64,000 bases of DNA from Bacteroides sp. (GCA_014802105.1 JAAVCX010000012.1:36299-100298), one strand, 5' to 3'. Positions 36,337-46,882 are shown, numbered from the stretch's first letter. Numbers and translations are program-made. The notes: generated by a model not told the origin, from the sequence alone.

Positions 36337-38466
36337 ATGAAACCCATTCATTCCATCGCTTCAGCAATGCTCGGATTGACTATAACAGCCTGCTCGGCGG
36401 GCCATGGCTCCATCAAGTATCCCGAGGCTCCTCAGGACGGCACTGTCGACACCATCTTTGGCCTCACGGTCAGTGACATCTACCGCCCCCTCGAGAACGA
36501 CACCGCTCCCGCCACCCTGGCCTGGGTGGAGGCCGAGAACAAGGTGACTCAGGACTATCTCTCGAAGATCTCTTTCCGTAAGGATATAGCCGACAGACTG
36601 ACCACTCTCAACAACTATGTGAAGCGCGGACTCCCCTCGCTCAAGAACGACGGCTACTTCTACTATGCCGAGAATGACGGCCTGCGCAACCAGAGCGTCA
36701 TCTACCGATCAAAAGATCTCGCCGACGACTCGGCCCGGGAGGTGTTTCTCGACCCCAACACTCTGAGCGACGACGGCACAGTGGCTCTCGACGGCATCTT
36801 CCGCTCCAAAGACGGCAAATATACCGCCTACACCATCAACCGCAGCGGCAGTGACTGGGCCGAGATCTACGTGATGGACACCGAGACCCGGGAATTGCTC
36901 CCCGACCATATCGAATGGGCCAAGTTCACCGGCGCCGAGTGGGACGGCGACGGCTTCTATTACAGCGCCTACCCGCGACCCGAGGCCGGCAAGGAGTTCT
37001 CAAACGCCAACGAAAACCATCAGATCTATTATCACAAGATAGGTACCCCTCAGAGCGAAGACACCCTGGTGTTCAGCGATCCCGCCAATCCTCTCCATTT
37101 CCACTCGGCCCAGGTGGCCGAGAGCGATCCCGTGCTCTTTGTCTCGATAGGGGGCCAGGGCGTGGGCAATGCCGTCAAGATGCGCCGTGGCAACGATTGG
37201 GTTACTGTGTCGCCCGACCAGCAGTATAAGACCGACATCATCGACGTGATCGACGGCAAGATATATATCCTCACTACCTGGGGTGCTGACCGCAAGCGGC
37301 TCATGGTGGCCGACGTGAAACGCCCCTCGCGCGAAAACTGGCAGGAGCTCATTCCCCAGGGTGAGGGCGTGATGAAGAGCGTCAGCCTTGTGGGCGACGA
37401 CCTCTATGTGGTAAACCAGAAAGATGCCACCGACCATATCGAGATCTACTCGCTCGACGGCACCCGCAAGGGCGAAATCAAGCTGCCCATTCTCGGCTCG
37501 GTGTCACTCTCGACCTCGCGCCGCCATCCCGAGAGCGTCTACTACGCGCTGAGCTCCTTCACCTCTCCGGCGACAGTCTATCGCTATGACACCGCCACCG
37601 GCGAGAGCTCGGTAGTGTTCCGTCCCGAAATCGAGGGAGTGAATTTCGACGATTATGTCACCGAGCAGGTATTCTACCCCTCGGCCGACGGCACCAAGGT
37701 GCCCATGTTCCTCACCTATAAGAAAGGTCTCGAGCGTAACGGCAAGAACCCCGTCTACCTCTACGGCTATGGCGGCTTCAATATATCTCTCACCCCCGGC
37801 TTCTCGGCCAACCGTCTCTTCATGCTCGAGAACGGTGTGATCTATGCCCAGACCAACCTGCGCGGAGGCTCGGAATATGGCGAGGCCTGGCATCAGGGAG
37901 GCACGAAGCTCAACAAGCAGAATGTCTTTGACGACTTCATCTCGGCCGCCGAATATCTTGTCAAGGAAAACTATACCAATCCCGAGCTGATCACCATCGA
38001 GGGCGGCTCTAACGGTGGACTGCTCGTCGGAGCGGTGGTCAACCAGCGTCCCGATCTTTTCAAGGTAGCCTTCCCCAGAGTAGGAGTGATGGACATGATG
38101 CGCTATCACCTCTTCACTATCGGCTGGAACTGGGCTTCTGACTATGGCACCTCGGCCGACTCTCCCGAGATGGCAGCCTATCTCCTGGGCTACTCGCCTC
38201 TCCACACCATACGAAACGACGGCACCCCCTACCCCGCCATCATGGTCACCACAGCCGACCATGACGACCGCGTGGTGCCCGCCCACTCCTTCAAGTATGC
38301 CGCCGCCCTCCAGGCTGCCGACACCGGTGACGCCCCCAAACTCATACGCATCGACTCAAAAGCCGGACATGGAGCTGGCAAACCTATGAGCAAGATCATC
38401 GACGAGTATGCCGACATCTACTCATTCATGTTCCACAATCTCGGCCTGACTCCCGTAATCAAGTGA
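36337..38466 (+). CDS. Prolyl oligopeptidase, S9A family, lipoprotein
   Basis: 709 residues. A lipoprotein signal (MKPIHSIASAMLGLTITAC) precedes the N-terminal strand and a seven-bladed propeller (about 80-440). The alpha/beta hydrolase domain follows with YGYGGFNISLTPGFS, NLRGGSEYGEAWHQGG and the catalytic triad Ser558 (GGSNGG), Asp643 (DHDDRVVP) and His678 (GHGAGKP). It cuts short proline-containing peptides, here in the periplasm or at the outer membrane. The stop overlaps a GTG start of the next gene, so the two are probably coupled. Confidence 0.96.
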   Translation: MKPIHSIASAMLGLTITACSAGHGSIKYPEAPQDGTVDTIFGLTVSDIYRPLENDTAPATLAWVEAENKVTQDYLSKISFRKDIADRLTTLNNYVKRGLPSLKNDGYFYYAENDGLRNQSVIYRSKDLADDSAREVFLDPNTLSDDGTVALDGIFRSKDGKYTAYTINRSGSDWAEIYVMDTETRELLPDHIEWAKFTGAEWDGDGFYYSAYPRPEAGKEFSNANENHQIYYHKIGTPQSEDTLVFSDPANPLHFHSAQVAESDPVLFVSIGGQGVGNAVKMRRGNDWVTVSPDQQYKTDIIDVIDGKIYILTTWGADRKRLMVADVKRPSRENWQELIPQGEGVMKSVSLVGDDLYVVNQKDATDHIEIYSLDGTRKGEIKLPILGSVSLSTSRRHPESVYYALSSFTSPATVYRYDTATGESSVVFRPEIEGVNFDDYVTEQVFYPSADGTKVPMFLTYKKGLERNGKNPVYLYGYGGFNISLTPGFSANRLFMLENGVIYAQTNLRGGSEYGEAWHQGGTKLNKQNVFDDFISAAEYLVKENYTNPELITIEGGSNGGLLVGAVVNQRPDLFKVAFPRVGVMDMMRYHLFTIGWNWASDYGTSADSPEMAAYLLGYSPLHTIRNDGTPYPAIMVTTADHDDRVVPAHSFKYAAALQAADTGDAPKLIRIDSKAGHGAGKPMSKIIDEYADIYSFMFHNLGLTPVIK

Positions 38467-39449
38467 GCATACTGACAGAAATAAAACATCTTAAGACAAG
38501 CCTGAGTATTCCCCTGACCGGGGGAATACCCGGGTTAGTCATATCTATCACTTCATCCCTGATGTTGCAGGGGTGTTATTTCACAGGCGTGGAGTCGACT
38601 CCGCGCATCTCGGCACGCGAGGTGAGCCGCGAGGTGCCTCTCCCTTCGGCCGACGATTTCCTCCTGGCCGGTGTGAGCCAGAAACCTCTATCGGCATGGA
38701 CTCCCGGCAAGACCTTCATCATCACCCACCCCAGGGTGGAACGCATCTTCGGAGCCTCTGCCCGAGCCTTGGGGAGTTCCGACCCGACAGGCATGATCAT
38801 CACCTTCCGGGATGCAGGCGAAGTCCCCTCGCCGACCGGCTCTACCGTCACCGACCTCAACTTCCTGACTCCCGGTGGCGAACGACTCTCTTACAGGGTC
38901 AACCGGCCGCTCGCCAAACTGTTGACCGACTCGATCACCGAGGTGCCTTTCACCATACAGCTCTCGGCGGTAGCAGAGGCCGACTCGATATTAAGAGGCC
39001 GGGACTTCTGGACACTCACAGCCCTGTGGCGCGACGACGACGATACACCGGTCAGAGGTCGCAAGTTTGTGCGCGTCCATATCGATTCAGTGGCCCCGGG
39101 CAACGAGCTCTTCCCGCTGAAGATCGCCTTTACCGACGATACCGGCCACTCGGCCAGGCTCTTCATCTTCCCCGGAGCCAAAGGACAGGCCCAGCGCACT
39201 TTCCCGCAGGTCTTCTCCACTACCGATCCTCAGCTACGTTATCCTCACATCTCGCCCGAACACTGGGCCCTGATCATCGACTCACGCATAGCCGAGGGGA
39301 TGACTACCGAGGAGTGTCGCCTGGCTCTGGGTGCGCCCAAGGAGGTCGAGCGAGGAGCCACCAACAGTTTCCTGCGCGAAGCGTGGCTTTACGACAACGG
39401 GGTGTGGCTGCTGTTTGAAGACGGCCTGCTCAAACGTTTCAGGCGCTGA
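38463..39449 (+). CDS. Conserved lipoprotein of unknown function with BamE-like C-terminal motif
   Basis: 328 residues if it starts at the GTG at 38463, which overlaps the S9 gene stop by 4 bases. That start gives a complete lipoprotein signal (VISITSSLMLQGC); the first internal ATG would lie inside the signal. The middle has no family I recognise (SADDFLLAGVSQKPLSAW, SIDSVAPGNELFPLKIAF-like HIDSVAPGNELFPLKIAF). The last 60 residues (GMTTEECRLALGAPKEVERG followed by EAWLYDNGVWLLFEDG) resemble the SmpA/BamE turn in which an early glycine precedes a Trp-Tyr strand. Function unknown; an envelope role is inference. Confidence 0.7.
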   Translation: MSILTEIKHLKTSLSIPLTGGIPGLVISITSSLMLQGCYFTGVESTPRISAREVSREVPLPSADDFLLAGVSQKPLSAWTPGKTFIITHPRVERIFGASARALGSSDPTGMIITFRDAGEVPSPTGSTVTDLNFLTPGGERLSYRVNRPLAKLLTDSITEVPFTIQLSAVAEADSILRGRDFWTLTALWRDDDDTPVRGRKFVRVHIDSVAPGNELFPLKIAFTDDTGHSARLFIFPGAKGQAQRTFPQVFSTTDPQLRYPHISPEHWALIIDSRIAEGMTTEECRLALGAPKEVERGATNSFLREAWLYDNGVWLLFEDGLLKRFRR

Positions 39450-39512
39450 CATTCCTTCCATCCGTTCCGCCGGCGCTACCAGTCAATCAATTCTGAAAAT
39501 ACTTCAACAACT

Positions 39513-39956
39513 ATGGAAAAGATAACCGTCAAGATCATCAACGACTCTCCCAATCCGCTGCCCGCCTACGAGACCCACTCGGCCGCCGGCATGGATGTCA
39601 GAGCCAATATCACCGAACCGATCACCCTGGGCCCGCTCGAACGCCGTCTCATCCCCACAGGCCTGCGCATGCAGTTGCCTCAGGGCTACGAGTGCCAGAT
39701 ACGCCCCCGCTCGGGTCTCGCCCTGAAGCACGGTATCTCACTTGTAAATACCCCCGGCACAGTCGACGCCGACTACCGCGGAGAGATAGGCATCATAGCC
39801 ATCAACCTCTCCTCCGAGCCCTACACCATCACGCCCGGCGAACGCATTGCCCAGATGGTGATCAAGGAATATGTCCATGTGAGCTGGGAGAGCGTCAGCC
39901 ATATCGACGAAACCGTCAGAGGCGACGGAGCTTTCGGCCACACCGGAGTCGACTGA
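39513..39956 (+). CDS. dut: dUTP diphosphatase
   Basis: 147 residues with all five trimeric dUTPase motifs: [49 protein letters not shown] and the C-terminal [11 protein letters not shown]. The last motif has His where Ser is common (GSTG), a known variant. It cleaves dUTP to dUMP and pyrophosphate, keeping uracil out of DNA. The gene order dut, TPR protein, DUF4292, EnvC-like is a common Bacteroidetes arrangement. Confidence 0.96.
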   Translation: MEKITVKIINDSPNPLPAYETHSAAGMDVRANITEPITLGPLERRLIPTGLRMQLPQGYECQIRPRSGLALKHGISLVNTPGTVDADYRGEIGIIAINLSSEPYTITPGERIAQMVIKEYVHVSWESVSHIDETVRGDGAFGHTGVD

Positions 39957-39975
39957 ACCTCCTCCACTCAAAAAA

Positions 39976-40003
39976 CTCTATACTCTACCCCCCATACCCT
40001 ATA
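39976..40003. repeat. Degenerate TCTATAC-type repeat before the TPR gene
   Basis: CTCTATACTCTA, a C run, then ATACCCTATA lie in the 50-base gap and end about 4 bases before the ATG at 40007. The same units in the same sense lie before asd and before the ABC ATPase start. Confidence 0.5.
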
Positions 40004-40006
40004 ACT

Positions 40007-41776
40007 ATGACCCGCCTCCCCGTCATACTGACACTTCTTATAGTCACACTGCTGGCATCGGTGGAAGCCTCGTCGCGCTCCGACAGGAAGAACCCCGGCT
40101 CTCCCTCTCCGACCGACGTAGCCAAGGCCGACTATCTATATCTCGAAGCCCTGCGCAGCAAGAGCAACGAAAACTTTGACGCCGCCTACGAACTGCTCTC
40201 ACGTGCCCACAGGCTTAATCCCGCCGACAAGGAGATAGGCCTCGAGCTCAGCAACTACCTCTTCATGATGGCCACCGATCCCGGCGACACCCTTCTGCTC
40301 AACGACGGCATGACCATGTTGCGCGACTACTGGATGGAAAACCCCGGCGACTATCATGCCGGCGTACGTTACGGTCTGCTGGCTATAAGGTTGCTCTCAC
40401 GTCCCGAGGCTGTGGAGGCCTGGGAAAAACTCCACTCAGCATTTCCCGACAAGAGCGAGATCTCCTTTCAGTTGGCCGACGTGCTCTCGAGGGCCGGAGG
40501 CGAGGAAGACCGCTCGAGGGCTCTGGCTATATTTGACTCTATTGAGGCAGTCGAGGGGCCAAGCCCCCAGTTGTCGTCCAACAAGATACAGCTCTATCTC
40601 TCCCGGGGCGACACCACCGCTGTCATCTCGGAAGCCGAGCGACTCTTTGACGCCCATCCCGACAACTCTGAGTTTGCCGTTTTTGCAGGAAAGATCCACG
40701 CCATGTTTGGCGACTCCGACATGGCCCTTGCCCTCTTTGACCGCGCCTGTCAGCTCGACCCGACCTCAGGCCTGGCTTATTATTCCAAAGCCGAGTATTA
40801 CAACTCGCGTGGCGATTCCGTAGGATTTGACCGAGAGGTGTTCAACGCCCTGCGTCAGCCCGATCTCGACGTCGACACCAAGCTATCTATCCTCAAGGGA
40901 TACATCCACGAGATCTATACCGACACCGTGCAACAACCGCGCATCACCCACCTGTTTGACACTCTGGTGGTCCAGCACCCCGCGGCACCCGAGATACGCG
41001 ACGACTATGCACGCTATCTTGTAGTCACCAAAGACTATCCCGGAGCCGCCGAGCAACTCGAGCAGGCAGTGGGTCTCGAGCCCGACAATCCCGAGGGTTG
41101 GGAGATGCTCACCTCGCTATATATCCAGCTCGATCGTCTGCCTCAGGCTGCCGATGCCGCCCGACGCTCTCTCCATTATTTTCCCGAAAACGCCCGCCAA
41201 TATCTGGTGCTCGCTACCATCCACTCTCAGGAACATCGCTACGACAGTTGCCGAGTGGAGTTGGAAAATGCTCTGAAATATACCGACCCGGCCGACATCC
41301 AGGCCCTATCGAGCATCTACACCACCATGGGCGACAACTTCTTCCTGCAACAACAACCCGACAGCGCTTTCCACTACTATCGCCGGGCCCTGCAGTTTAA
41401 CCCCGATAATACTCTGGCTCTCAACAACTGCGCCTATCACATGGCCGTGGAGGGCAAGGATCTCGACGACGCCCTCGCCCTGATCGAGCGGCTCATGTCG
41501 ATCGAAGACAATAATCCTACCTCGCTCGACACCTACGCCTGGGTATTGTTCCGCCGCAAGGACTACGCCAAGGCCAGGGAGATAATCGACCAAACCCTTG
41601 AGCTCACCCCCGACGAGGACTTGACCGCCGATGTGCTCGAACACGCCGGCGACATCTACTTCATGGACGGCGACCCCGACCGTGCCGTGGAGTTCTGGAA
41701 ACAGGCTCTGAAGTTTGACCCCGACAACAAACTGCTGCAACGCAAGGTAACCAACCGCGCCTATTATTTCAAATAA
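40007..41776 (+). CDS. Secreted TPR protein
   Basis: 589 residues from MTRLPVILTLLIVTLLASVEAS, a signal peptide; the frame is open 105 codons upstream but that part overlaps dut in another frame. The rest consists of TPR units (KADYLYLEALRSKSNENFDAAYEL, GDSDMALALFDRACQLDP, QQPDSAFHYYRRALQFNPDN, GDPDRAVEFWKQALKFDPDN), at least ten in number. It is probably a periplasmic scaffold. The DUF4292 gene starts 11 bases later, so the two products may work together. Confidence 0.88.
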   Translation: MTRLPVILTLLIVTLLASVEASSRSDRKNPGSPSPTDVAKADYLYLEALRSKSNENFDAAYELLSRAHRLNPADKEIGLELSNYLFMMATDPGDTLLLNDGMTMLRDYWMENPGDYHAGVRYGLLAIRLLSRPEAVEAWEKLHSAFPDKSEISFQLADVLSRAGGEEDRSRALAIFDSIEAVEGPSPQLSSNKIQLYLSRGDTTAVISEAERLFDAHPDNSEFAVFAGKIHAMFGDSDMALALFDRACQLDPTSGLAYYSKAEYYNSRGDSVGFDREVFNALRQPDLDVDTKLSILKGYIHEIYTDTVQQPRITHLFDTLVVQHPAAPEIRDDYARYLVVTKDYPGAAEQLEQAVGLEPDNPEGWEMLTSLYIQLDRLPQAADAARRSLHYFPENARQYLVLATIHSQEHRYDSCRVELENALKYTDPADIQALSSIYTTMGDNFFLQQQPDSAFHYYRRALQFNPDNTLALNNCAYHMAVEGKDLDDALALIERLMSIEDNNPTSLDTYAWVLFRRKDYAKAREIIDQTLELTPDEDLTADVLEHAGDIYFMDGDPDRAVEFWKQALKFDPDNKLLQRKVTNRAYYFK

Positions 41777-41787
41777 GTTCCTTCCCT

Positions 41788-42537
41788 ATGCTCAGACCCT
41801 CCACCGCCGGCTATGCCAGGCTGTCGTTGCTCGCTATCATACTGCTGGTACTCGCCGCCTCGTGCAACACATCGCGACGTGCCGTCAAGACCGACTCCTC
41901 GGCCCTCAGTGAGTGGCACGACATCAGTGTGCCTGTCAACGTCACGCTCCATTCGCCGCGTCAGTTCTCGACCGGCAGTGTCAACATGTATATGGTCAAA
42001 GGGGAGGAGATCACCTTCTCGATGCGTTTTCTCGGCATGGTGGTCGGTGCCATCCATATCACTCCCGACTCACTGATGGCCTACTCGGTGCCCCAGCGTA
42101 TCTATGTCGCGGAAGATCTGGCTTCGGCTCTGGGAGGAGTCTCCCTGCCGTTGACCGATATCCAGGCTCTGCTCATAGGCCAGTCTTTTCCCGACTTTGA
42201 CCGTCTCCCCGGGCTCGGGGCAACTCCCATCTTTACCATCGGCACTCAGTCTTATCCTCTAACCGATCAACCTCAGAGCCTCACTGTCGCCCAAACCTCC
42301 CCAGATCGTCGGCTGACTCTGGAATGGAGCCGTGACGACTCCCGGCCCTCACTCCCATTTGCTCCCTCGCTCTCTCTCACTCTCACCGGCTCTTCGGCCC
42401 CGGCTTTCTCGGCCACGCTCACCTACTCATGGAGCCGCGCCACCATCGACTCCAATGCCGAGCGACGCTTCAAGCTCCCATCCTCCTATAAGCGAGTCGC
42501 CGCCCGCGACCTGCTTAAAGTTTTCACTGCCAACTGA
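41788..42537 (+). CDS. DUF4292 lipoprotein
   Basis: 249 residues. Lipoprotein signal ARLSLLAIILLVLAASC, then SVPVNVTLHSPRQFSTGSVN, a strand-rich LolA/LolB-like domain (FLGMVVGAIHITPDSLMAYS, LTDIQALLIGQSF) that matches DUF4292. Such proteins are thought to act in lipoprotein or outer membrane handling; this is inference from fold resemblance. It is translated between the TPR gene (11-base gap) and the EnvC-like gene (50-base gap). Confidence 0.85.
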   Translation: MLRPSTAGYARLSLLAIILLVLAASCNTSRRAVKTDSSALSEWHDISVPVNVTLHSPRQFSTGSVNMYMVKGEEITFSMRFLGMVVGAIHITPDSLMAYSVPQRIYVAEDLASALGGVSLPLTDIQALLIGQSFPDFDRLPGLGATPIFTIGTQSYPLTDQPQSLTVAQTSPDRRLTLEWSRDDSRPSLPFAPSLSLTLTGSSAPAFSATLTYSWSRATIDSNAERRFKLPSSYKRVAARDLLKVFTAN

Positions 42538-42587
42538 TCTCCTCATCTACCCGTCATCTTCACCCACACTTCAGTCTATACCGATAA

Positions 42588-44054
42588 ATGAAACGCGTCC
42601 GGATCCTGATTTCTATCCTGGTTACCATGCTGGTCCTTTCGGCTCAGCAGCAGGCCTATTCACAGACCTCCCGACAGCGCAAATCAACCACCACGACCAC
42701 TACCAAGAAATCGTCGTCGACCTCACGCAAGAACACATCGACCACGCACAAGAACACCACTCCCGCGCGTAAAAGCAACTCTTCGGCTCAATCATCCCGA
42801 CGATCGGCCGACAATATACGCTCGGAAAAGGATGCCACCGACCGACGTATCTCCGAGACCACCAACCAGCTCGACCGCAACGGAGCCGAGCTTAAGCGAC
42901 AGCTCAATACACTCAACTCGCTCAACGCCGACATCGAGCGACAGCAGTCGACCGTCAACACCATGCTCTCGCGCATCGACTCGATCCACTCGGCTATCGG
43001 CTCGACCAATGACACGATCGCTTCACTCGAGCATAATCTCGAAGACCTGCGCCAGGCATACGCACGCGCTCTGCGTCAGATACAGCCTTCGGCCACAAGT
43101 ATGAGCACCCTGTCGTTTATCTTCTCAGCCTCGTCTTTTTCCGAGGCTTACGCCCGACTGCGCTATCTCTCCCGTTTCGGCCGCTGGCGCCAGCGCAAAG
43201 CCGAGGAGATCGACCGCGCCCTCGAGAATGTGGCTCAACGCCGTCAGCATCTCACAGCCCTGCGTCACGCCCAGGATCGAGCCTACCGTCAGGCGCGTGA
43301 TGCCGAGCGAGTGCTATCCCAGAAACAAGACGAGAGCCGGCGCATGGTCGACAACCTGCGCCGTCAGGACACCCAACTGAGGGGCGAGCTCGAGCGTCAG
43401 AAGAAACAGGCTCGGGCTCTCGACCGCGAGCTCGACCGACTGATAGCCCAGGAGCAGGAACGGCTGGCTCGCGAGGAGAAAGCACGCCAGGCGGCCCGCC
43501 AGCGCAAAGAACAGAAAGCCTCGCCAAAGACTCCTGAAAAATCATCGGGATCGGCCGCCACCCCCTCGGCACGCGATATAGCCTCAGCCCGCGCCCCCGA
43601 GCAAAAAGCTGCCTCAACGAGTGCCGCCGATCTCGACGGATCATCGTTTGCCGTCAACAAGGGTAAACTGCTCTTCCCGGTGGCAGGAAATTACAAGATC
43701 GTGCGCCAGTTTGGCCGTCAGCCCCATCCGACCCAACGCAACGTAATGACCGACAATTCAGGCATAGACCTGGAGGTGGCTCCCTCAACCCGAGCGCGAG
43801 CAGTCTATGCAGGCATAGTCTCGGCAATTTTCCATCAGGACGGTTTCCAGACCATTATCATGCTGCGCCACGGCTCCTATCTCACCGTCTACGCAGGTCT
43901 GGCATCCTCTGACGTCCGCGTAGGTGAGAAAGTCACCGCCGGTCAGAGCCTCGGCACAATCTACTCAGATCCGACCGACTCGGGCCGCTCGATACTCCAC
44001 TTCGAGGTGCGCAACGAGCGAGCCAAACTCAACCCCAACCAATGGGTCAAATAA
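42588..44054 (+). CDS. EnvC-like murein hydrolase activator (degenerate LytM)
   Basis: 488 residues. Signal peptide, a Ser/Thr/Lys-rich stretch (25-70), a long coiled coil (about 75-300, ending in KARQAARQRKEQK), a linker, and a C-terminal LytM (M23) domain at about 365-488. Zinc ligands are missing: the first His is replaced in DNSGIDLEV, YAHL reads YAGL and HLHFE reads ILHFE. This matches EnvC and NlpD, which activate cell-wall amidases instead of cutting peptidoglycan themselves. It probably helps daughter cell separation. Last gene of the plus-strand run. Confidence 0.9.
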   Translation: MKRVRILISILVTMLVLSAQQQAYSQTSRQRKSTTTTTTKKSSSTSRKNTSTTHKNTTPARKSNSSAQSSRRSADNIRSEKDATDRRISETTNQLDRNGAELKRQLNTLNSLNADIERQQSTVNTMLSRIDSIHSAIGSTNDTIASLEHNLEDLRQAYARALRQIQPSATSMSTLSFIFSASSFSEAYARLRYLSRFGRWRQRKAEEIDRALENVAQRRQHLTALRHAQDRAYRQARDAERVLSQKQDESRRMVDNLRRQDTQLRGELERQKKQARALDRELDRLIAQEQERLAREEKARQAARQRKEQKASPKTPEKSSGSAATPSARDIASARAPEQKAASTSAADLDGSSFAVNKGKLLFPVAGNYKIVRQFGRQPHPTQRNVMTDNSGIDLEVAPSTRARAVYAGIVSAIFHQDGFQTIIMLRHGSYLTVYAGLASSDVRVGEKVTAGQSLGTIYSDPTDSGRSILHFEVRNERAKLNPNQWVK

Positions 44055-44066
44055 CCCATCCCTCTC

Positions 44067-44451
44067 GAGAAGGGCCTCACGAGAAGGGCCTCACGCAAAG
44101 AACGCTAAGACCGCAAAGGAATAATTATCTCGCTTAATAATCTCACGCAGAGGCGCGGAGATCGCAGAGAGATTATTTAAAAGACGTTAGCGATTTCTTA
44201 GTCTAAACAGCGTCCTTCTACGAAGAATCAAATAGAGCCTGTAAGATCTGATACACAAAAAAACGCAGAGTGATCCAAGAAATCACCCTGCGTTTTAATT
44301 TATATTCTCTCAACGCCTCCGCGTAAAACCTTCAAGCGAGATAAATATCCCTCTGCGATCTCTGCGCCTCTGCGTGAGATTATTATTATCCCTTTGCGGT
44401 CTTAGCGTTCTTTGCGTGAGGCACTTCTCGTGAGATACTTCTCGTGAGGCC
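44067..44451. repeat. Long inverted repeat with 14-base tandem units between envC-like gene and maeB
   Basis: Arms of about 105 bases (44067-44175 and 44341-44451) are inverted copies with few differences. Each contains the 14-base unit GAGAAGGGCCTCAC or its variants in tandem, then CTCACGCAAAGAACGC with CTAAGACCGCAAAGG, then CTCACGCAGAGGCGC and GAGATCGCAGAG. GCAAAG/GCAGAG-type repeats of this kind are scattered in many bacterial genomes, as I recall. The 165-base centre holds a bidirectional terminator. No coding sequence is seen in 44055-44471. Confidence 0.85.
44260..44296. terminator. Bidirectional terminator between convergent genes
   Basis: AAAACGCAGAGTGAT and ATCACCCTGCGTTTT form a 15-base stem with one mismatch and a 7-base loop, flanked by an A run on the left and T run on the right. 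It can end the envC-like transcript (plus) and the maeB transcript (minus). Confidence 0.8.
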
Positions 44452-44471
44452 ATTCTGCGAGATGAGACTTA

Positions 44472-46748
44472 TCAGTTCTTGAGGTCGAGGACTGCGGCGT
44501 CGATACCGGCGATAGCAACGAGGTTGATGATGTCGCGCACCTCAGCATCCACATTGATAAAGTGGATAGGTTTGCGCAGACCCATCTGGATCGGGCCGAT
44601 TGACTCTCCGACACCCATCTCAAGCATCAGGCGGTAGGCCGAGTTAGCCGACGAAAGGTTAGGGAACACGAAAGTGTTGACCTCCTTGCCCTGAAGCTTA
44701 TTGAAGGGGAACATCTTGTCGCGGGCCTCAACATTGAGCGCATAGCTCATCTCCATCTCGCCGTCGATAGGCAAATCGGGGTTGAGTCGATGCATGCGGT
44801 CTACCACGTTGTGAACTCGGAGACACTCGGGATCAGCCTTGGAGCCGAAATTTGAATAGGACACCATAGCCATCACGGGATCATGGGCAAAGAACTTCAC
44901 ACCATCGGCTGTGAGACGGGTGACATCGAGCAGAGCCTCCTCGTCCATCTCGCCGTTGACCATAGTATCGGCCAGGAAGAAAGTACCCTTGGAGGTCTCA
45001 AGCACATGCATGGTGGCGAAGTGGTTGAAACCGTCGCGCAGACCCACCACCTCGCGGGCTATCTTGCCGGGGGTAGTATTGGCAGCACGGTCACCTCCGA
45101 CAAAAGCGTCGGCATCGCCGTTCTCGACCATCATCATACCGAAATAGTTGCGGTCAAACATCTTGTCGAGCGCGCTCTCGTAGTTCTCGCCCTGACGCTG
45201 ACGCTTCTTGGTGAGCATCATGGCATACTTCTCGCGGCGCGGCGCCTCACGGTCGTGGCGCAGGTTGACGATCTCGATACCACTGATATCGAGGCCCAGA
45301 CGGTCAGCACGCTTGGCGATCATCTCCTCGTTGCCCAGCAGGATGGGTACACACAGTCCGTCGGCGGCGGCGATAGCGGCGGCACGGAGCATATTGTCGG
45401 TATTGGCCTCGGCAAAGACCACACGCTTGGGGTTGGAGCGGGCGGCCTCGTTGAGACGACGGGTGAACTTGCGGTCGTTGCCCTTGAGGCGCAGGAGCTT
45501 ATCGTCATAAGCGGCCCAGTCCTCGATGGGTCGGCGGGCCACACCGCTGTCCATGGCTCCACGGGCTACGGCAGGGCTGACGGCTGTCAGCAGACGGGGA
45601 TCAAAGGGGGTCGGGATGATATATTCACGGCCAAATTTGAGATTGTTCTTGCCATAGGCGGCGTTGACCACCTGGGGCACGGGAAGCTTGGCGATCTCGG
45701 CGATAGCACGCACGGCATAGATCTTCATGGTCTCGTTGATCTCGCTTGCACCACAGTCGAGGGCTCCGCGGAAGATATAGGGGAAACCAAGCACATTGTT
45801 GATCTGGTTAGGATAGTCGGAACGGCCGGTAGCCATGATGATGTCGGGACGGGCGGCGGTAGCTACCTCATAGTCGATCTCGGGATTGGGGTTGGCCAGA
45901 GCGAAGACAATAGGACGGGGAGCCATGCTCTTGACCATCTCGGGGGTCACCACATCCTTGACCGAGAGGCCCAGGAACATATCAGCGTCGACCATGGCCT
46001 CGGCCAGAGTGGTGATAGGACGCGAAGTGGCAAAGTAGCGCTTCTGCTCGTTAAGGTCGGTGCGCTTGTCGGTAATGACACCCTTGGAGTCACACATCAC
46101 AACGTTTTCTTTCTTGACACCGAGAGCGATATAGAGCTTGGTACAGGACACAGCGGCGGCTCCGGCGCCATTGACCACGAGGCGTATATCCTCTATGCGC
46201 TTGCCCTGGATCTCGAGAGCGTTGAGCATACCGGCGGCCGAGATAATAGCGGTGCCATGCTGGTCGTCGTGCATCACGGGGATATCCATCTCGGCCTTGA
46301 GGCGGGTCTCTATCTCGAAACACTCCGGGGCCTTGATGTCTTCGAGGTTGATACCTCCGAATGTCGGGCCGAGAGCCTTGACGATCGAGATGAACTTCTC
46401 GGGATCCTTCTCGTCAACCTCTATGTCATAGCAGTCGAGACCTGCAAATATCTTGAAGAGCAGAGCCTTGCCCTCCATCACAGGCTTGCCGGCGAGAGCG
46501 CCGATATTACCCAGGCCGAGCACAGCGGTGCCGTTGGAGATCACGGCCACGAGATTGCCCTTGTCGGTATAGTCATAGACCTTTTCGGGGGTCTCCTGGA
46601 TCTCGAGGCATGGATAGGCCACGCCGGGCGAGTAGGCCAGGGCCAGGTCTCCCTGAGTGGCATAGGGTTTGGTAGGGATTACTTCGATTTTGCCGGGGCG
46701 CGGATACTTGTGATAGTCCAGCGCCATCTGCTTGGTGACTTTTGCCAT
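44472..46748 (-). CDS. maeB: NADP-dependent malic enzyme with phosphotransacetylase-like domain
   Basis: 758 residues, the MaeB two-domain length. The malic enzyme part (1-430) has [42 protein letters not shown] [19 protein letters not shown] and [12 protein letters not shown] for the nucleotide. The C-terminal part (about 430-758) resembles phosphate acetyltransferase ([27 protein letters not shown]) and is usually regulatory, not catalytic. It converts malate to pyruvate and CO2, making NADPH. It stands alone with its own promoter. Confidence 0.96.
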   Translation of the reverse strand: MAKVTKQMALDYHKYPRPGKIEVIPTKPYATQGDLALAYSPGVAYPCLEIQETPEKVYDYTDKGNLVAVISNGTAVLGLGNIGALAGKPVMEGKALLFKIFAGLDCYDIEVDEKDPEKFISIVKALGPTFGGINLEDIKAPECFEIETRLKAEMDIPVMHDDQHGTAIISAAGMLNALEIQGKRIEDIRLVVNGAGAAAVSCTKLYIALGVKKENVVMCDSKGVITDKRTDLNEQKRYFATSRPITTLAEAMVDADMFLGLSVKDVVTPEMVKSMAPRPIVFALANPNPEIDYEVATAARPDIIMATGRSDYPNQINNVLGFPYIFRGALDCGASEINETMKIYAVRAIAEIAKLPVPQVVNAAYGKNNLKFGREYIIPTPFDPRLLTAVSPAVARGAMDSGVARRPIEDWAAYDDKLLRLKGNDRKFTRRLNEAARSNPKRVVFAEANTDNMLRAAAIAAADGLCVPILLGNEEMIAKRADRLGLDISGIEIVNLRHDREAPRREKYAMMLTKKRQRQGENYESALDKMFDRNYFGMMMVENGDADAFVGGDRAANTTPGKIAREVVGLRDGFNHFATMHVLETSKGTFFLADTMVNGEMDEEALLDVTRLTADGVKFFAHDPVMAMVSYSNFGSKADPECLRVHNVVDRMHRLNPDLPIDGEMEMSYALNVEARDKMFPFNKLQGKEVNTFVFPNLSSANSAYRLMLEMGVGESIGPIQMGLRKPIHFINVDAEVRDIINLVAIAGIDAAVLDLKN

Positions 46749-46822
46749 AATATTTTGGGCTATTTTAAAGAGTTTGTTTGACGAAAGAGGGAAGCGGTAG
46801 AAATTTGCTTCCTATACAACTG

Positions 46823-46830
46823 CAAAGTTA
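46823..46830 (-). promoter_or_regulatory. Possible -7 box of maeB
   Basis: TAACTTTG followed by C on the minus strand, 75 bases before the maeB ATG. No clear -33 element. It lies just outside the inverted-repeat element at 46883-47078. Confidence 0.45.
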
Positions 46831-46882
46831 ACGAATTATCATTAAAAAGTGAAATATTTGTTTTGAGTTATCTTTAACAATA

